Assembly: GCF_029626265.1 (NCBI RefSeq)
Contig: NZ_JARUBN010000001.1
Coordinates: 6,203,001-6,267,000, forward strand
DNA from: Micromonospora sp. WMMD1102
GTDB taxonomy: Bacteria; Actinomycetota; Actinomycetes; Mycobacteriales; Micromonosporaceae
DNA length: 64,000 nt
Direction: 5' to 3'
Shown: piece after piece, positions 7,769 to 16,011 of the stretch
Layout of the letters: each line of letters opens with the position of its first letter
Position numbering within the stretch: the first letter of the stretch is position 1
Notes under the pieces: model-generated
The model's database searches: none
The model's input: only the letters and a program-made list of their open reading frames with translations
What the model was told of the DNA's origin: nothing
Translations under genes and position numbers: made by a program

Positions 7769-8539
7769 TCACCGTTGCAGGCGCGCCGGACTGCCCGATC
7801 CACCCCGGCGCACCAGCCACGCCTCGGTGATGTGCGTGAACATCGCCTCGGCGGCGCCCTCCGGGTCCTGCGCGGCGATCCGGTCGTAGATGCGCCGGTG
7901 TCCCTGGTTGGACGCCACGCAGAGCGCCCGTTCGGTCCGGCCCATGTACCGGGCGGTGTTCACCACCTGGCTCTCCAGCGACCGTACGACGCCGCGGGCG
8001 ATCCGGTTTCCGGACGCCTGCATGACGGTGTCGTGGAAGGCGCGGTCGTGGTCGTGGTAGGCGACGTGGTCGTCCACCAGCTCGTCCATCCGGTCCACCA
8101 GCTCGCGCAGTCGTCGCAGGTGCTCCGGGCCGGCCTGCCGGGCGGCCACGTTCGCCATGTCGGACTCCAGCACCCGCCGGGTGACGACGAGGTCGTCCAG
8201 GATCGCCAGGGTGTCGTCCTGGGCGATTGTCGCACCGAGGACCAGCTCGTCGAGCATGTCCCACATCGAGGGCGGGGTGACGGTGGTGCCGCTGCCCTGC
8301 CGGACCTGCACCAGCCCCTTCTCCTGGAGAATCTTCACGGCCTCCCGGACGACGGTCCGGCTGACCGAGAAGGTCTCGCAGAGGATCGGCTCGGGCGGCA
8401 GCGGCGTGCCGGACGGGTGCTGTCCGCGGACGATCCGCTCGACCAGTTCCGCGGTCACCGCCCTGGCCAGGTTGGCCGGTCGCCGTGACCAGGCCGGGGG
8501 TGCGGGAGCGCCCGGATTCGCTTGTCGCGATGTCGTCAT
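7769..8539 (-). CDS. FadR-subfamily GntR transcriptional regulator (wHTH-FCD)
   Basis: A 256-aa DNA-binding regulator. Residues about 25-90 form the winged helix-turn-helix (GTPLPPEPILCETFSVSRTVVREAVKILQEKGLVQVRQGSGTTV). Residues about 100-240 form an all-helical FCD effector domain with conserved metal/ligand residues (RRVLE, HDHDRAFHDTVMQASGN). FadR-type members of this kind commonly respond to sugar acids or uronates and repress adjacent catabolic operons. The gene is divergent from the CUT1 ABC operon and shares its 159-bp intergenic region, where a TCATACG site lies between the candidate -35 and -10. It is therefore the best candidate regulator of the locus. The effector is not known. 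Confidence 0.85.
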   Translation of the reverse strand: MTTSRQANPGAPAPPAWSRRPANLARAVTAELVERIVRGQHPSGTPLPPEPILCETFSVSRTVVREAVKILQEKGLVQVRQGSGTTVTPPSMWDMLDELVLGATIAQDDTLAILDDLVVTRRVLESDMANVAARQAGPEHLRRLRELVDRMDELVDDHVAYHDHDRAFHDTVMQASGNRIARGVVRSLESQVVNTARYMGRTERALCVASNQGHRRIYDRIAAQDPEGAAEAMFTHITEAWLVRRGGSGSPARLQR

Positions 8540-8605
8540 GTCCCCTCCGGGGTGCCGTGCGCATGTGTGGGATACGAACGGCGTGTTCAGTGTACGGCCT
8601 GACTA

Positions 8606-8634
8606 TTGACGTCAGACGTCATACGAGTTACCTT
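8606..8634 (+). promoter_or_regulatory. Candidate promoter of the CUT1 ABC-catabolic operon
   Basis: TTGACG at 8606-8611, 17-nt spacer, TACCTT at 8629-8634. Inside it is an imperfect palindrome TGACGTC-A-GACGTCA (8607-8621), which runs into the TCATACG site. The arrangement suits repression by the divergently encoded FadR-type protein. Confidence 0.5.
8619..8631 (+). promoter_or_regulatory. Candidate TCATACG-type operator, site 2
   Basis: TCATACGAGTTAC. It matches the site at 19957 (TCATACGTGTTAC) at 12 of 13 positions. It lies in the spacer of the candidate ABC-operon promoter, between two divergent genes. Confidence 0.45.
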
Positions 8635-8698
8635 CGCCGCAATCTAGCAACATCCCCGGCCGCCCGGTCGGCCACTCCCTACGAAGGTGAGCAGCGCG

Positions 8699-9964
8699 AT
8701 GAAGCGAGCAGTCTGGTCAGCGGTCCTCGTTGCGGGATTGGCGCTGGCCGGCTGCGGAAGCGCCACAGAATCCGGTTCCTCGTCCTCGGGCTCCGGGGAC
8801 AAACTGGTGGTCTGGGACTGGAAATCCGGTGAACCCGCAGCCGCAGCCTATATCGAGAAGGCGAAGGCCGACTTCGCCAAGAAGCACCCCGACGTCACCG
8901 TCGAGTTCGTGGCTCAGCCGTTCGACCAGTACTACACCCTGCTCGGTGCGGCCATCCAGGCCGGCAAGGGGCCGGACGTCGTCCTCTTCAACGGCGGCGG
9001 CCAGATCCGCGACCGGGTCAGCGCACTCCTGCCGCTCGACGAGTACGTGGCCGAGGACCGGCAACGACTGGCCGGCTGGGAGGCGTTCACCGCCGCCGAC
9101 AAGACCTACGCCAGCCCGGTCACCCTGCAGGGGCACCCGATCTACTACAACAAGTCGCTCTACGAGAAGGCCGGACTCGACCCGGCGAAGCCGGCCGGCA
9201 CCTGGGACGAGTTCGCCGCCAACTGCGCCACCATCACCAGCAAGACCGGCGCCAGGTGCTTCGCCCTCGGCAACAAGGAGGGCTACGGCATCCAGTTCTG
9301 GCTCTCCGGCCTGGCCTCCGGCGTGCTCACCACCGCCGAGTACGACGCCTGGATCGCCGGCAAGCGGGACTGGAACTCGCCGGACGTCAAGCGGATCTTC
9401 CAGCTCTGGAAGGAGGCCGGCGACAAGAAGCTGAACAACGACGGCGCCAACTCGACGGCGATGTTCAACGACTCCTTCGCGCTGTTCCAGTCCGGCAAGG
9501 CCGCCCACGTGATCGGGCTGATGTCGGACGTGGGGCACTGGAAGGACTTCAACGAGTTCCTGACGCCGGAGAAGCTCGGCGTGATGGGCGCCCCGGTGGT
9601 CACCGCCGGCACCACCCCGAGCCTGCCGTACGACGGCGGCATCGGGTACGGCGTCGCGAAGTGGACCAAGGACCCGAAGGTGGCCGCCGACCTGGTGCGC
9701 TCGCTGACCTCCACCGACGCCCTGAAGGCGTTCTTCGCCGATGCCGGCGCGATCGCCGCCGACACCACGATCGACGCGACCCAGGCCGGCCCGGCCGTCG
9801 GGACGATGATCTCGGGGCTGAAGTCCGGCAAGCCAGCGCTGCACGTCGCGCTCTCCTCGGAGGCGCTGGAGCTGATGGGACGCCTCTCCCAGCAGCTCCT
9901 GAGCGGCTCGGTCACCGTCGACGAGGTCGCCAAGCAGATGGCCGCGGTCGACAAGGCGGGTTGA
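8699..9964 (+). CDS. Sugar ABC transporter substrate-binding lipoprotein (CUT1)
   Basis: A 421-aa extracellular solute-binding protein (family 1, SBP_bac_1) that captures a sugar or oligosaccharide for the two permeases downstream. A lipoprotein signal with lipobox LAGC places the mature cysteine near residue 18. The segment KLVVWDWKSGEPAAAAYIEKAKADFAKKHPDV is the typical N-terminal lobe opening, and the TPSLPYDGGIGYGV segment is also typical. The ATG at 8699 (MKRAVWSAV) is preceded by GAAGGTGA at 8 nt; the GTG at 8687 lies inside that ribosome binding site. It is first gene of an operon with permeases, enolase-superfamily enzyme, ADH, SDR and AKR. The substrate is not identifiable from sequence. 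Confidence 0.9.
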   Translation: MKRAVWSAVLVAGLALAGCGSATESGSSSSGSGDKLVVWDWKSGEPAAAAYIEKAKADFAKKHPDVTVEFVAQPFDQYYTLLGAAIQAGKGPDVVLFNGGGQIRDRVSALLPLDEYVAEDRQRLAGWEAFTAADKTYASPVTLQGHPIYYNKSLYEKAGLDPAKPAGTWDEFAANCATITSKTGARCFALGNKEGYGIQFWLSGLASGVLTTAEYDAWIAGKRDWNSPDVKRIFQLWKEAGDKKLNNDGANSTAMFNDSFALFQSGKAAHVIGLMSDVGHWKDFNEFLTPEKLGVMGAPVVTAGTTPSLPYDGGIGYGVAKWTKDPKVAADLVRSLTSTDALKAFFADAGAIAADTTIDATQAGPAVGTMISGLKSGKPALHVALSSEALELMGRLSQQLLSGSVTVDEVAKQMAAVDKAG

Positions 9965-9968
9965 TCAG

Positions 9969-10943
9969 GTGTCGATCCGAGAAACCGTGTCGTCGGCCCG
10001 CCCGGCTTCGGCCGGGCGGGCCGGCGAGGCTGCCCGAGGCACGCCCGGCGGCCGTACCCGGCCGCGGCGGCGGTCCCGAGGGCTGACCGCCGAGCGGCTG
10101 GCGCCGTACGTGCTGGTGGCGCCGGCCGTCCTGATCATCGTGGTACTGCGGCTCTGGCCGCTGCTGCTCGGAGTCAACTTCTCCTTCACCGGCGACGGCG
10201 ACCGCAACGGCACGGCGGTCGGCTTCGACAACTACCTCCGGCTGCTCGACGACCCGCTGTTCCGGCAGGCGCTGCGGAACGTCGGGCTGCTCGTGCTGCT
10301 GCTGCCGGTGGCGGTGGCCATCCCGGGCCTGCTCGCGACCCTCATCTTCCTGCGCGTACCCGGGCACCGGCTCTACCGCAGCGTCTACTTCTTCCCGGCC
10401 GTACTCTCGCCGGTCATCGTCGGCGCGATCTTCAACCTGCTGCTCGCGTTCGACGGCCCGGTCAACAGCGTGCTCGGCTCGGTCGGCCTCGGTCCGGTGG
10501 ACTGGCTCGGCGACCCGGACGTGGCGATGTTCGTCGTGGTCGGCGTACACGTCTGGGCGACCTTCGGGATGGCCCTGGTGGTCTTCCTGGCCGGCTTCGC
10601 GACCCTGGACGCCGCGCTGCTCGACGCCGCCCGGGTCGACGGCGCGTCCCTGCCGCAGACCATCTGGCACGTGATCGTCCCCGGTCTGACCCGGACCATC
10701 CAGTTCGTCTTCGTGACCACGATGATCGGGATGCTGACCTCGATGTTCGGCCTGCTCTACGTCATGACCAGCGGTGGCCCGGAGGGCTCCACCTACCTAC
10801 CGGAGTACTACGTCTGGATCCAGCAGGGTCAGATGAACCGTCCGGCCCTGGCCTCGGCCGCGTCGACGGTGCTCTTCGTGATCATGCTGGTCGTCGGCCT
10901 GCTCCAGATCAGGCTGCTCCGCCGGACCGGAAGGGTGGACTGA
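9969..10943 (+). CDS. Sugar ABC transporter permease, MalF type
   Basis: A 324-aa inner-membrane permease of the CUT1 class with about six spans and the cytoplasmic EAA-loop motif (DAALLDAARVDGASLPQTIWHVIVPGLTR) that contacts the ATPase. It begins at a GTG only 4 bp after the binding-protein stop. The first 40 residues are polar and Arg/Ala/Gly-rich. A very stable UUCG-tetraloop hairpin lies over codons 9-18 (see 9994-10023). The gene overlaps the next permease by ATGA. No ATP-binding subunit is encoded in the operon; actinobacteria often share one MsiK-type ATPase among CUT1 systems. Confidence 0.9.
   Translation: MSIRETVSSARPASAGRAGEAARGTPGGRTRPRRRSRGLTAERLAPYVLVAPAVLIIVVLRLWPLLLGVNFSFTGDGDRNGTAVGFDNYLRLLDDPLFRQALRNVGLLVLLLPVAVAIPGLLATLIFLRVPGHRLYRSVYFFPAVLSPVIVGAIFNLLLAFDGPVNSVLGSVGLGPVDWLGDPDVAMFVVVGVHVWATFGMALVVFLAGFATLDAALLDAARVDGASLPQTIWHVIVPGLTRTIQFVFVTTMIGMLTSMFGLLYVMTSGGPEGSTYLPEYYVWIQQGQMNRPALASAASTVLFVIMLVVGLLQIRLLRRTGRVD
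9994..10023 (+). other. Perfect 13-bp stem with cUUCGg tetraloop, intra-operon RNA hairpin
   Basis: Arms 9994-10006 and 10011-10023 are perfectly complementary and enclose TTCG closed by a C-G pair, the most stable tetraloop type. It begins 30 nt after the binding-protein stop codon, inside the permease 5' coding end, and has no T-run. It is best read as a 3'-protecting or translation-tuning structure that favours binding-protein expression over the permeases. Confidence 0.55.
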
Positions 10944-11770
10944 TGTCCCGGATCGGCCTGGGCCGGTGGTTCGTCGCGATCCCGATGGCCCTGCTCGCGC
11001 TGGCCACGGTCTATCCGCTGGTCTTCACCGCGAACGTCGCGATGAAGACCCGGCGGGAGTACATCCTGGACCGCTTCTCGCTCACCGAGGCGCTGCGCTG
11101 GGAGAACGTCGTCACCGCCTGGACCAGCGTCGGGATGGGCCGGTACTTCGTCAACTCGCTCGTCGTGGTGACCGCCTCGGTGCTGCTGTTGCTGCTGTTC
11201 GGCTCGATGGCCGGCTTCGCCCTGAGCCAGCTGCGGTTCCGCGGGTCGTCGGCGCTCTTCCTGGGCTGTCTCGCCGGGCTCTTCGTCCCGTTCCAGGTGA
11301 TCATGGTGCCGCTCGCCAGGATCATGGCGGACACCGGCCTGCTCGACACGTACCCCGGGCTGATCCTGGTGTACGTGGCGCAGTTCCTGCCCTTCACGGT
11401 CTTCCTGATGACGAGCTACTACAAGACCATCCCGGCGGAGATCATCGACGCGGCCCGGATCGACGGCAACAGCGTGTACGGCGTCTACCGGCGGATCATG
11501 CTGCCGCTGGGCACCCCGGCCCTGCTGTCGGTCGGCATCCTCAACGCGCTGTTCTGCTGGAACGACGTCCTGATGGCGCTCGTGGTGATGCCCTCGGCCG
11601 AGCACCGCACCCTGATGGTCGGGGTGACCTCGCTGCGCGGGCAGTACTCCGACGACATCCCGACCTTCGCCGCCGGTGTCATGATCGCCGCGATTCCCGT
11701 CCTGCTGGTCTACCTCTTCCTCCAGCGCCAGATCGCCGACGGCGTCGCCGCCGGTTCCACGAAGGGCTGA
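10943..11770 (+). CDS. Sugar ABC transporter permease, MalG type
   Basis: A 275-aa second CUT1 permease with six predicted spans. The EAA loop reads SYYKTIPAEIIDAARIDGNSVYGVYRRIMLPLGTPAL. The ATG overlaps the previous stop (ATGA), so translational coupling is likely. The C-terminus ends QRQIADGVAAGSTKG; the stretch FLQRQIADGVAAGSTKG is the common MalG ending. It pairs with the MalF-type protein to form the membrane channel; the ATPase must come from outside the operon. Confidence 0.92.
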   Translation: MSRIGLGRWFVAIPMALLALATVYPLVFTANVAMKTRREYILDRFSLTEALRWENVVTAWTSVGMGRYFVNSLVVVTASVLLLLLFGSMAGFALSQLRFRGSSALFLGCLAGLFVPFQVIMVPLARIMADTGLLDTYPGLILVYVAQFLPFTVFLMTSYYKTIPAEIIDAARIDGNSVYGVYRRIMLPLGTPALLSVGILNALFCWNDVLMALVVMPSAEHRTLMVGVTSLRGQYSDDIPTFAAGVMIAAIPVLLVYLFLQRQIADGVAAGSTKG

Positions 11771-11771
11771 C

Positions 11772-12992
11772 ATGCGGATCACCGGGTACCGGACCCTCAG
11801 CACGGTCCAGGAGTGGGGGCGCCCCGTCGGCGACGCCAACGGGATCTTCCCGGACGGGGTCACCTCGCTGCCGATCGTCGTCGTCGAGACCGACGAGGGG
11901 ATCACCGGGGTGGGCTTCGGGCCGCACGTCGAGATCGAGCGGATCTTCCCGGCGGTGGAGGGCGAGGATCCCCGCGCGGTGCCGGCACTCTACGACCGGA
12001 TGCTGCGGCAGACCTTCAAGGCCGGCCACGCGGGACAGGTCTTCGGCACGATCGGCGCGATCGACACCGCCCTCTGGGACATCAAGGCCAAGGCGGCCGG
12101 TGAGCCGCTCTGGCGACTGCTGGGCGGCCGCGACCGGCGGGTCCCGGCGTACGCGTCCGGTCTGGACATCGGGCTGACCGACGACGAGCTGGTCGCGGAG
12201 TACCAGCGCTACGCCCGGCACGGGCTGCGGGCCGCCAAGCTCAAGGGCGGCCTCGACATCGACCGGGACCGGGAGCGGCTCTGCCTGGTCCGGGACGTAC
12301 TCGCCGAGGCGGCCCCCGGGCAGCGGCCGGGACTGATGCTCGACGTCAACGAGGCGTGGACCCGCAAGCAGGCAGTCCGGCACGTCGGCGAACTGGAGCG
12401 GGTGCTGGACCTCATCTGGATCGAGGAGCCGGTCCGGCGCTGGGACGCCGACGGGCTGGCCGCGGTCAGCCGCGGGGTGCGGGCCTCGGTCGCCACCGGG
12501 GAGAACCTGACCGGGCTCGAACAGTACCGCCCGCTGATCACGGCGGGGGCGGTCGACGTCGTCCAGGCGTCCGCCGTCTGGGGGATCACGCACTTCCTCC
12601 GGGTGGCCGCCCTCGCCCACGCCCACGACCTGCCGGTCAGCCCGATCGGCAACAGCCCGGCCGGGCTGCTGCACGCCGCCACCTCGGTGCCGAACCACCT
12701 GGTGAGCGAGTTGCAGGACCTGCACCGCCCGATCGGGGTCGCCCTCGACCTGCACGTCGAGGAGGGTGCCTTCGTCCTCGGCGACTCGCCGGGCCTCGGC
12801 GTACTGCTCGACGAGGAGGCGATCGGGCGGTCGGACCGTACTCCGGGGGGCGTGACCGCGGAGAGCCCGAACGTCCGGCCGGAACGGGCCGGGCGGCGGC
12901 TGCTGGCCGGAGCCGACGGCGCCCGCCCACTGCTCCCGGTCGGCCCGGTCGGCGTCGGCCCCACCGCCAACCACCGGCGGCACCATCCCTGA
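11772..12992 (+). CDS. Enolase-superfamily dehydratase/racemase (mandelate racemase/MLE group)
   Basis: A 406-aa enzyme expected to abstract the alpha-proton of a carboxylate, probably a sugar acid. The N-terminal capping domain precedes the TIM barrel. Visible residues are K156 and K158 in KLKGG, metal ligands D191 (DVNEAW), E219 (WIEEP) and E244 (GEN). The Asp-His dyad usual in mandelate racemase/rhamnonate-type dehydratases is not evident: the equivalent segments read QASAVWG and PIGNSP. Catalysis may therefore rest on K158, or on an unusual base. The last 40 residues are low-complexity. It starts one base after the permease stop and is part of the sugar-acid operon. Substrate unassigned. 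Confidence 0.8.
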   Translation: MRITGYRTLSTVQEWGRPVGDANGIFPDGVTSLPIVVVETDEGITGVGFGPHVEIERIFPAVEGEDPRAVPALYDRMLRQTFKAGHAGQVFGTIGAIDTALWDIKAKAAGEPLWRLLGGRDRRVPAYASGLDIGLTDDELVAEYQRYARHGLRAAKLKGGLDIDRDRERLCLVRDVLAEAAPGQRPGLMLDVNEAWTRKQAVRHVGELERVLDLIWIEEPVRRWDADGLAAVSRGVRASVATGENLTGLEQYRPLITAGAVDVVQASAVWGITHFLRVAALAHAHDLPVSPIGNSPAGLLHAATSVPNHLVSELQDLHRPIGVALDLHVEEGAFVLGDSPGLGVLLDEEAIGRSDRTPGGVTAESPNVRPERAGRRLLAGADGARPLLPVGPVGVGPTANHRRHHP

Positions 12993-13071
12993 CCCGCCGC
13001 AGACCTCCCGCACCGCGACCGCCCCGGCGGCCCGCGGCAACGGACAACCGAACGCCGAGACGGAGGATCGA

Positions 13072-14097
13072 TTGAAGGCAGTCGTCTACCGGGGCGCCCG
13101 CCACCTCGGGATCGAGGAGCGTGACCCGACGCCGCCGGGCCCCGGCCAGCTCCGGATCGCGGTGGCGTACACCGGGATCTGCGGCACCGACCTGCACATC
13201 TACCACGGGGACATGGACGCCCGGGTCGGCCCGTCGGCCGTACTCGGGCACGAGATGTCCGGCCTGGTCGAGGCGGTCGGTCCCGACGTCACCGGCTGGT
13301 CGGTGGGCCAGCCGGTGACGGTGATGCCCACCCGGTCCTGCGGCCGGTGTGCCGCCTGCCGGCGGGGTACCTCGCACATCTGTCACCGGATGGACTTCCT
13401 CGGCATCGACTCACCGGGCGCGATGCAGTCGTCCTGGACGCTGCCCGCCGACCTGGTGATCGCGCTGCCCGAGGAACTGCCGCTCGACCGGGCGGCGCTC
13501 GTCGAACCGGTCGCGGTCGCCGTGCACGACGTCCGGCGGGCGGACCTGCGGCCGGACGAGCACGTCGTCGTGGTGGGCGGCGGTCCGGTCGGCGTGCTCA
13601 TCGCCCTGGTCGCCCGGGCCCGGGGCGCCCGGGTGAAACTCGTCGAACCCGCTCCCGCGCGGCGGGCGGTCGCCGCCGAGCTGGGCATCGAGACGGTCGA
13701 CCCGAGCACCGCGGACGTGGTCGCGCTGACCGAGGAGTGGACCGGCGGCGCCGGCGCCGACGTGGCGTTCGAGGTGTCCGGCTCGGCCGCCGGTGTCGAC
13801 ACAGCGGTACGGGTGCTGACCACCCGGGGCCGGCTGGTGATGGTCGCGATCCATCCGCAACCCCGCCCGGTCGACCTGCACCGGTTCTTCTGGCGGGAAC
13901 TGGAGCTGCTCGGTGCACGGCTGTACCAGCGCGACGACGTGGTCGAGGCGGTCCGGCTGGTCGCCGCCGACACCGTCCCGGTCCAGCCGCTGATCTCCCA
14001 GGTCGTACCCGTCGACGGCGTGCACACCGCCTTCACGGCCCTGGAGGGCGGCGCCGTGCTGAAGGTACTGCTCGACTGGCGGGAGGATGCCCGGTGA
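13072..14097 (+). CDS. Zinc-dependent medium-chain dehydrogenase (polyol/threonine dehydrogenase type)
   Basis: A 341-aa NAD(P)-dependent alcohol/polyol dehydrogenase. Catalytic zinc ligands appear as C37 (GICGTD), H60 and E61 (LGHE). The structural zinc site is C90, C93, C96 and C104. A Rossmann motif VVVGGGPVGVLIALVARARGA follows. The start is TTG at 13072 with GGAGG five bases upstream and no better ATG/GTG nearby. A 79-bp gap separates it from the enolase-superfamily gene; its stop overlaps the SDR start, so the two are coupled. By context it oxidises a hydroxyl of a sugar-acid intermediate, but the exact substrate is unknown. Confidence 0.85.
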   Translation: MKAVVYRGARHLGIEERDPTPPGPGQLRIAVAYTGICGTDLHIYHGDMDARVGPSAVLGHEMSGLVEAVGPDVTGWSVGQPVTVMPTRSCGRCAACRRGTSHICHRMDFLGIDSPGAMQSSWTLPADLVIALPEELPLDRAALVEPVAVAVHDVRRADLRPDEHVVVVGGGPVGVLIALVARARGARVKLVEPAPARRAVAAELGIETVDPSTADVVALTEEWTGGAGADVAFEVSGSAAGVDTAVRVLTTRGRLVMVAIHPQPRPVDLHRFFWRELELLGARLYQRDDVVEAVRLVAADTVPVQPLISQVVPVDGVHTAFTALEGGAVLKVLLDWREDAR

Positions 14098-14855
14098 CCG
14101 GCCTGTTCGACCTGTCCGGGCGGACGGCGGTGGTGACCGGCGCCCGCCGGGGCATCGGGCTGGCCATGGCCGAGGCGCTGGCGCTGGCCGGGGCCGACAT
14201 CGTCGGCGTCTCCGCCCGGATGGAACCGGACGGCAGCGAGGTGGAACGCCGGGTCCGCGCCGCCGGGCGACGGTTCACGCCGCTGCGGGCGGACTTCGCC
14301 GACCGGGGCGCGGTGCACGAGCTGGCCGACCAGGTCGACGCGCTGGGCCCGGTCGACATCCTGGTAAACAACGGCGGCACGATCGCCCGGACCCCGGCGG
14401 TCGACCACCCGGACGAGATGTGGGACCACGTCATCGAGGTGAACCTGAACAGCCAGTTCGTGCTGAGCCGGCAGCTCGGCCGGCGGATGGTGGACCGGGG
14501 ACGCGGGAAGATCATCTTCACCGCGTCGCTGCTCAGCTTCCAGGGCGGGATCACCGTGCCGGGGTACGCGGCCGCGAAGTCCGGCATCGCCGGGCTGACC
14601 CGGGCACTGGCCAACGAGTGGGCGGCACACGGCGTGAACGTCAACGCCGTCGCGCCCGGCTACATCGCCACCGACAACACCCGGGCGCTGCGCGAGGACG
14701 CCGACCGGAACACCGCCATCCTCGCCCGGATCCCGACCGGCCGGTGGGGCCGCCCCGACGACCTGGCCGGCGCGACCGTCTTCCTCGCCTCCGCCGCCTC
14801 GGACTACGTCAACGGCGTGGTGCTGCCCGTCGACGGCGGATGGCTGGGCCGGTGA
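14094..14855 (+). CDS. kduD: Short-chain dehydrogenase, KduD-like (2-keto-3-deoxy sugar acid dehydrogenase)
   Basis: A 253-aa classical SDR. Cofactor motif TGARRGIG lies at 15-22, and the catalytic residues are S145, Y158 and K162. The stretch SLLSFQGGITVPGYAAAKSGIAGLTRALANEWAAHGVNVNAVAPGYIATDNT and the ending SDYVNGVVLPVDGGWLGR match KduD (2-dehydro-3-deoxy-D-gluconate 5-dehydrogenase) of uronate/pectin catabolism very closely from memory. The related 2-keto-3-deoxy-L-fuconate dehydrogenase is a possible alternative. The GTG at 14094 overlaps the upstream stop and has GGGAGGA 6 nt before it; its own stop overlaps the AKR start, so three genes are translationally coupled. Confidence 0.8.
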   Translation: MTGLFDLSGRTAVVTGARRGIGLAMAEALALAGADIVGVSARMEPDGSEVERRVRAAGRRFTPLRADFADRGAVHELADQVDALGPVDILVNNGGTIARTPAVDHPDEMWDHVIEVNLNSQFVLSRQLGRRMVDRGRGKIIFTASLLSFQGGITVPGYAAAKSGIAGLTRALANEWAAHGVNVNAVAPGYIATDNTRALREDADRNTAILARIPTGRWGRPDDLAGATVFLASAASDYVNGVVLPVDGGWLGR

Positions 14856-15877
14856 GCGGACAGCCGGGCAGCGGACAGCCGGCGGGCGGGGCGGTCGGGG
14901 AGCTGCCGCGTAGCCCACTGGTCCGGCTCAGCGCGCTGGGCTTCGGCGCCGCGCAGGGCGGCAACCTCTATCGGGCGAGCACCGACGAGGAGTTCGCCGC
15001 CGCCGTCGACGCCGCCTGGGACGGCGGGATCCGCTACTTCGACACCGCGCCGCACTACGGACTCGGGCTCTCCGAGCGGCGACTCGGCGCCGCCCTGCGC
15101 TCCCGCCCCCGCGACGAGTACGTGGTGTCGACGAAGGTCGGCCGGCTGCTCGTACCCTCGCCGGAGGACGCACACCGGCGCGACCCGGAAGGGTTCGACG
15201 TCCCGGCCAGCCACCGGCGGGTCTGGGACTTCAGCCGGGACGGCGTGCTCCGGTCGCTGGAGGCGAGCCTGGAACGCACCGGGCTGGACCGGTTCGACGT
15301 GGTCTACCTGCACGACCCGGACGAGCACTGGACCGAGGCCGTCACCGGGGCGCTGCCCGCGCTTGTCGAACTGCGGGAGCAGGGCGTGGTGCGGGCCATC
15401 GGCGCCGGGATGAACCAGTCTGCGATGCTGGCCCGGTTCGTGGCCGGCGGTGACGTCGACGTGGTGATGTGCGCCGGGCGGTACACCCTGCTGGAACAGG
15501 GCGCGGCCGGCGACCTGCTGCCCGCCGCCACCGATGCCGGGGTGGGCGTGGTGGTCGCCGGGGTCTACAACTCGGGGCTGCTCTCCCGGGACCGGCCACC
15601 GGCCGACGCGTACTACGACTACCGGCCCGCTCCGCCGGAACTCCTCGACCGGGCGCGGCGGATCGCGGCGGTCTGCGAGGAACACGGGGTCACCCTGCCG
15701 CAGGCGGCCCTGGCCTTCGTACGCCGGCATCCCGCGGTCGTCTCGACGGTGGTCGGCCTGCGCGACCGCTCCCAGGTCGCCGAGACCCTGCGCCGGTCGA
15801 CGGCGGTCGTTCCGGACGAACTCTGGGACGCGCTCGCGGCGGCCGGACTGCTCGAAACGCCCCCGTCCGCGGACTGA
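14852..15877 (+). CDS. Aldo-keto reductase (L-fucose/aldose dehydrogenase-like)
   Basis: A 341-aa (beta/alpha)8 NAD(P)H oxidoreductase. The tetrad is visible as D64 and Y69 (RYFDTAPHYG), K95 (VSTKVG) and H154 (YLHDPD). The segment PHYGLGLSERRLGAAL and the long insertion after VGRLLVP are typical of the AKR group that includes L-fucose/D-threo-aldose 1-dehydrogenase and pyridoxal 4-dehydrogenase. With an enolase-superfamily dehydratase and a KduD-type SDR in the operon, oxidation of a free aldose to its lactone as the first step of a nonphosphorylative pathway is plausible. Start GTG at 14852 overlaps the SDR stop. It is last in the operon, before a strong hairpin. Confidence 0.8.
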   Translation: MSGQPGSGQPAGGAVGELPRSPLVRLSALGFGAAQGGNLYRASTDEEFAAAVDAAWDGGIRYFDTAPHYGLGLSERRLGAALRSRPRDEYVVSTKVGRLLVPSPEDAHRRDPEGFDVPASHRRVWDFSRDGVLRSLEASLERTGLDRFDVVYLHDPDEHWTEAVTGALPALVELREQGVVRAIGAGMNQSAMLARFVAGGDVDVVMCAGRYTLLEQGAAGDLLPAATDAGVGVVVAGVYNSGLLSRDRPPADAYYDYRPAPPELLDRARRIAAVCEEHGVTLPQAALAFVRRHPAVVSTVVGLRDRSQVAETLRRSTAVVPDELWDALAAAGLLETPPSAD

Positions 15878-15912
15878 GCCCGCCGCCCGCGAGCGGCGGC
15901 CCGGCCGTTAGG

Positions 15913-15954
15913 AAGGGCCCCCTCATATACAAGAAGCGATATGAGGGGGCCCTT
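15913..15954. terminator. Bidirectional hairpin terminator, GGAAGGGCCCC family
   Basis: Perfect 16-bp stem (15913-15928 with 15939-15954) around the 10-nt loop ACAAGAAGCG. It lies between the convergent AKR and ThuA-fusion genes. Its GGAAGGGCCCC stem and loop recur almost unchanged at 43956-44017. Confidence 0.8.
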
Positions 15955-16011
15955 CTTCCTCCGCGGCGGCCCGACCGGGCCGTCACCGGCCTGCGCGTCG
16001 AGTCGAACGCG

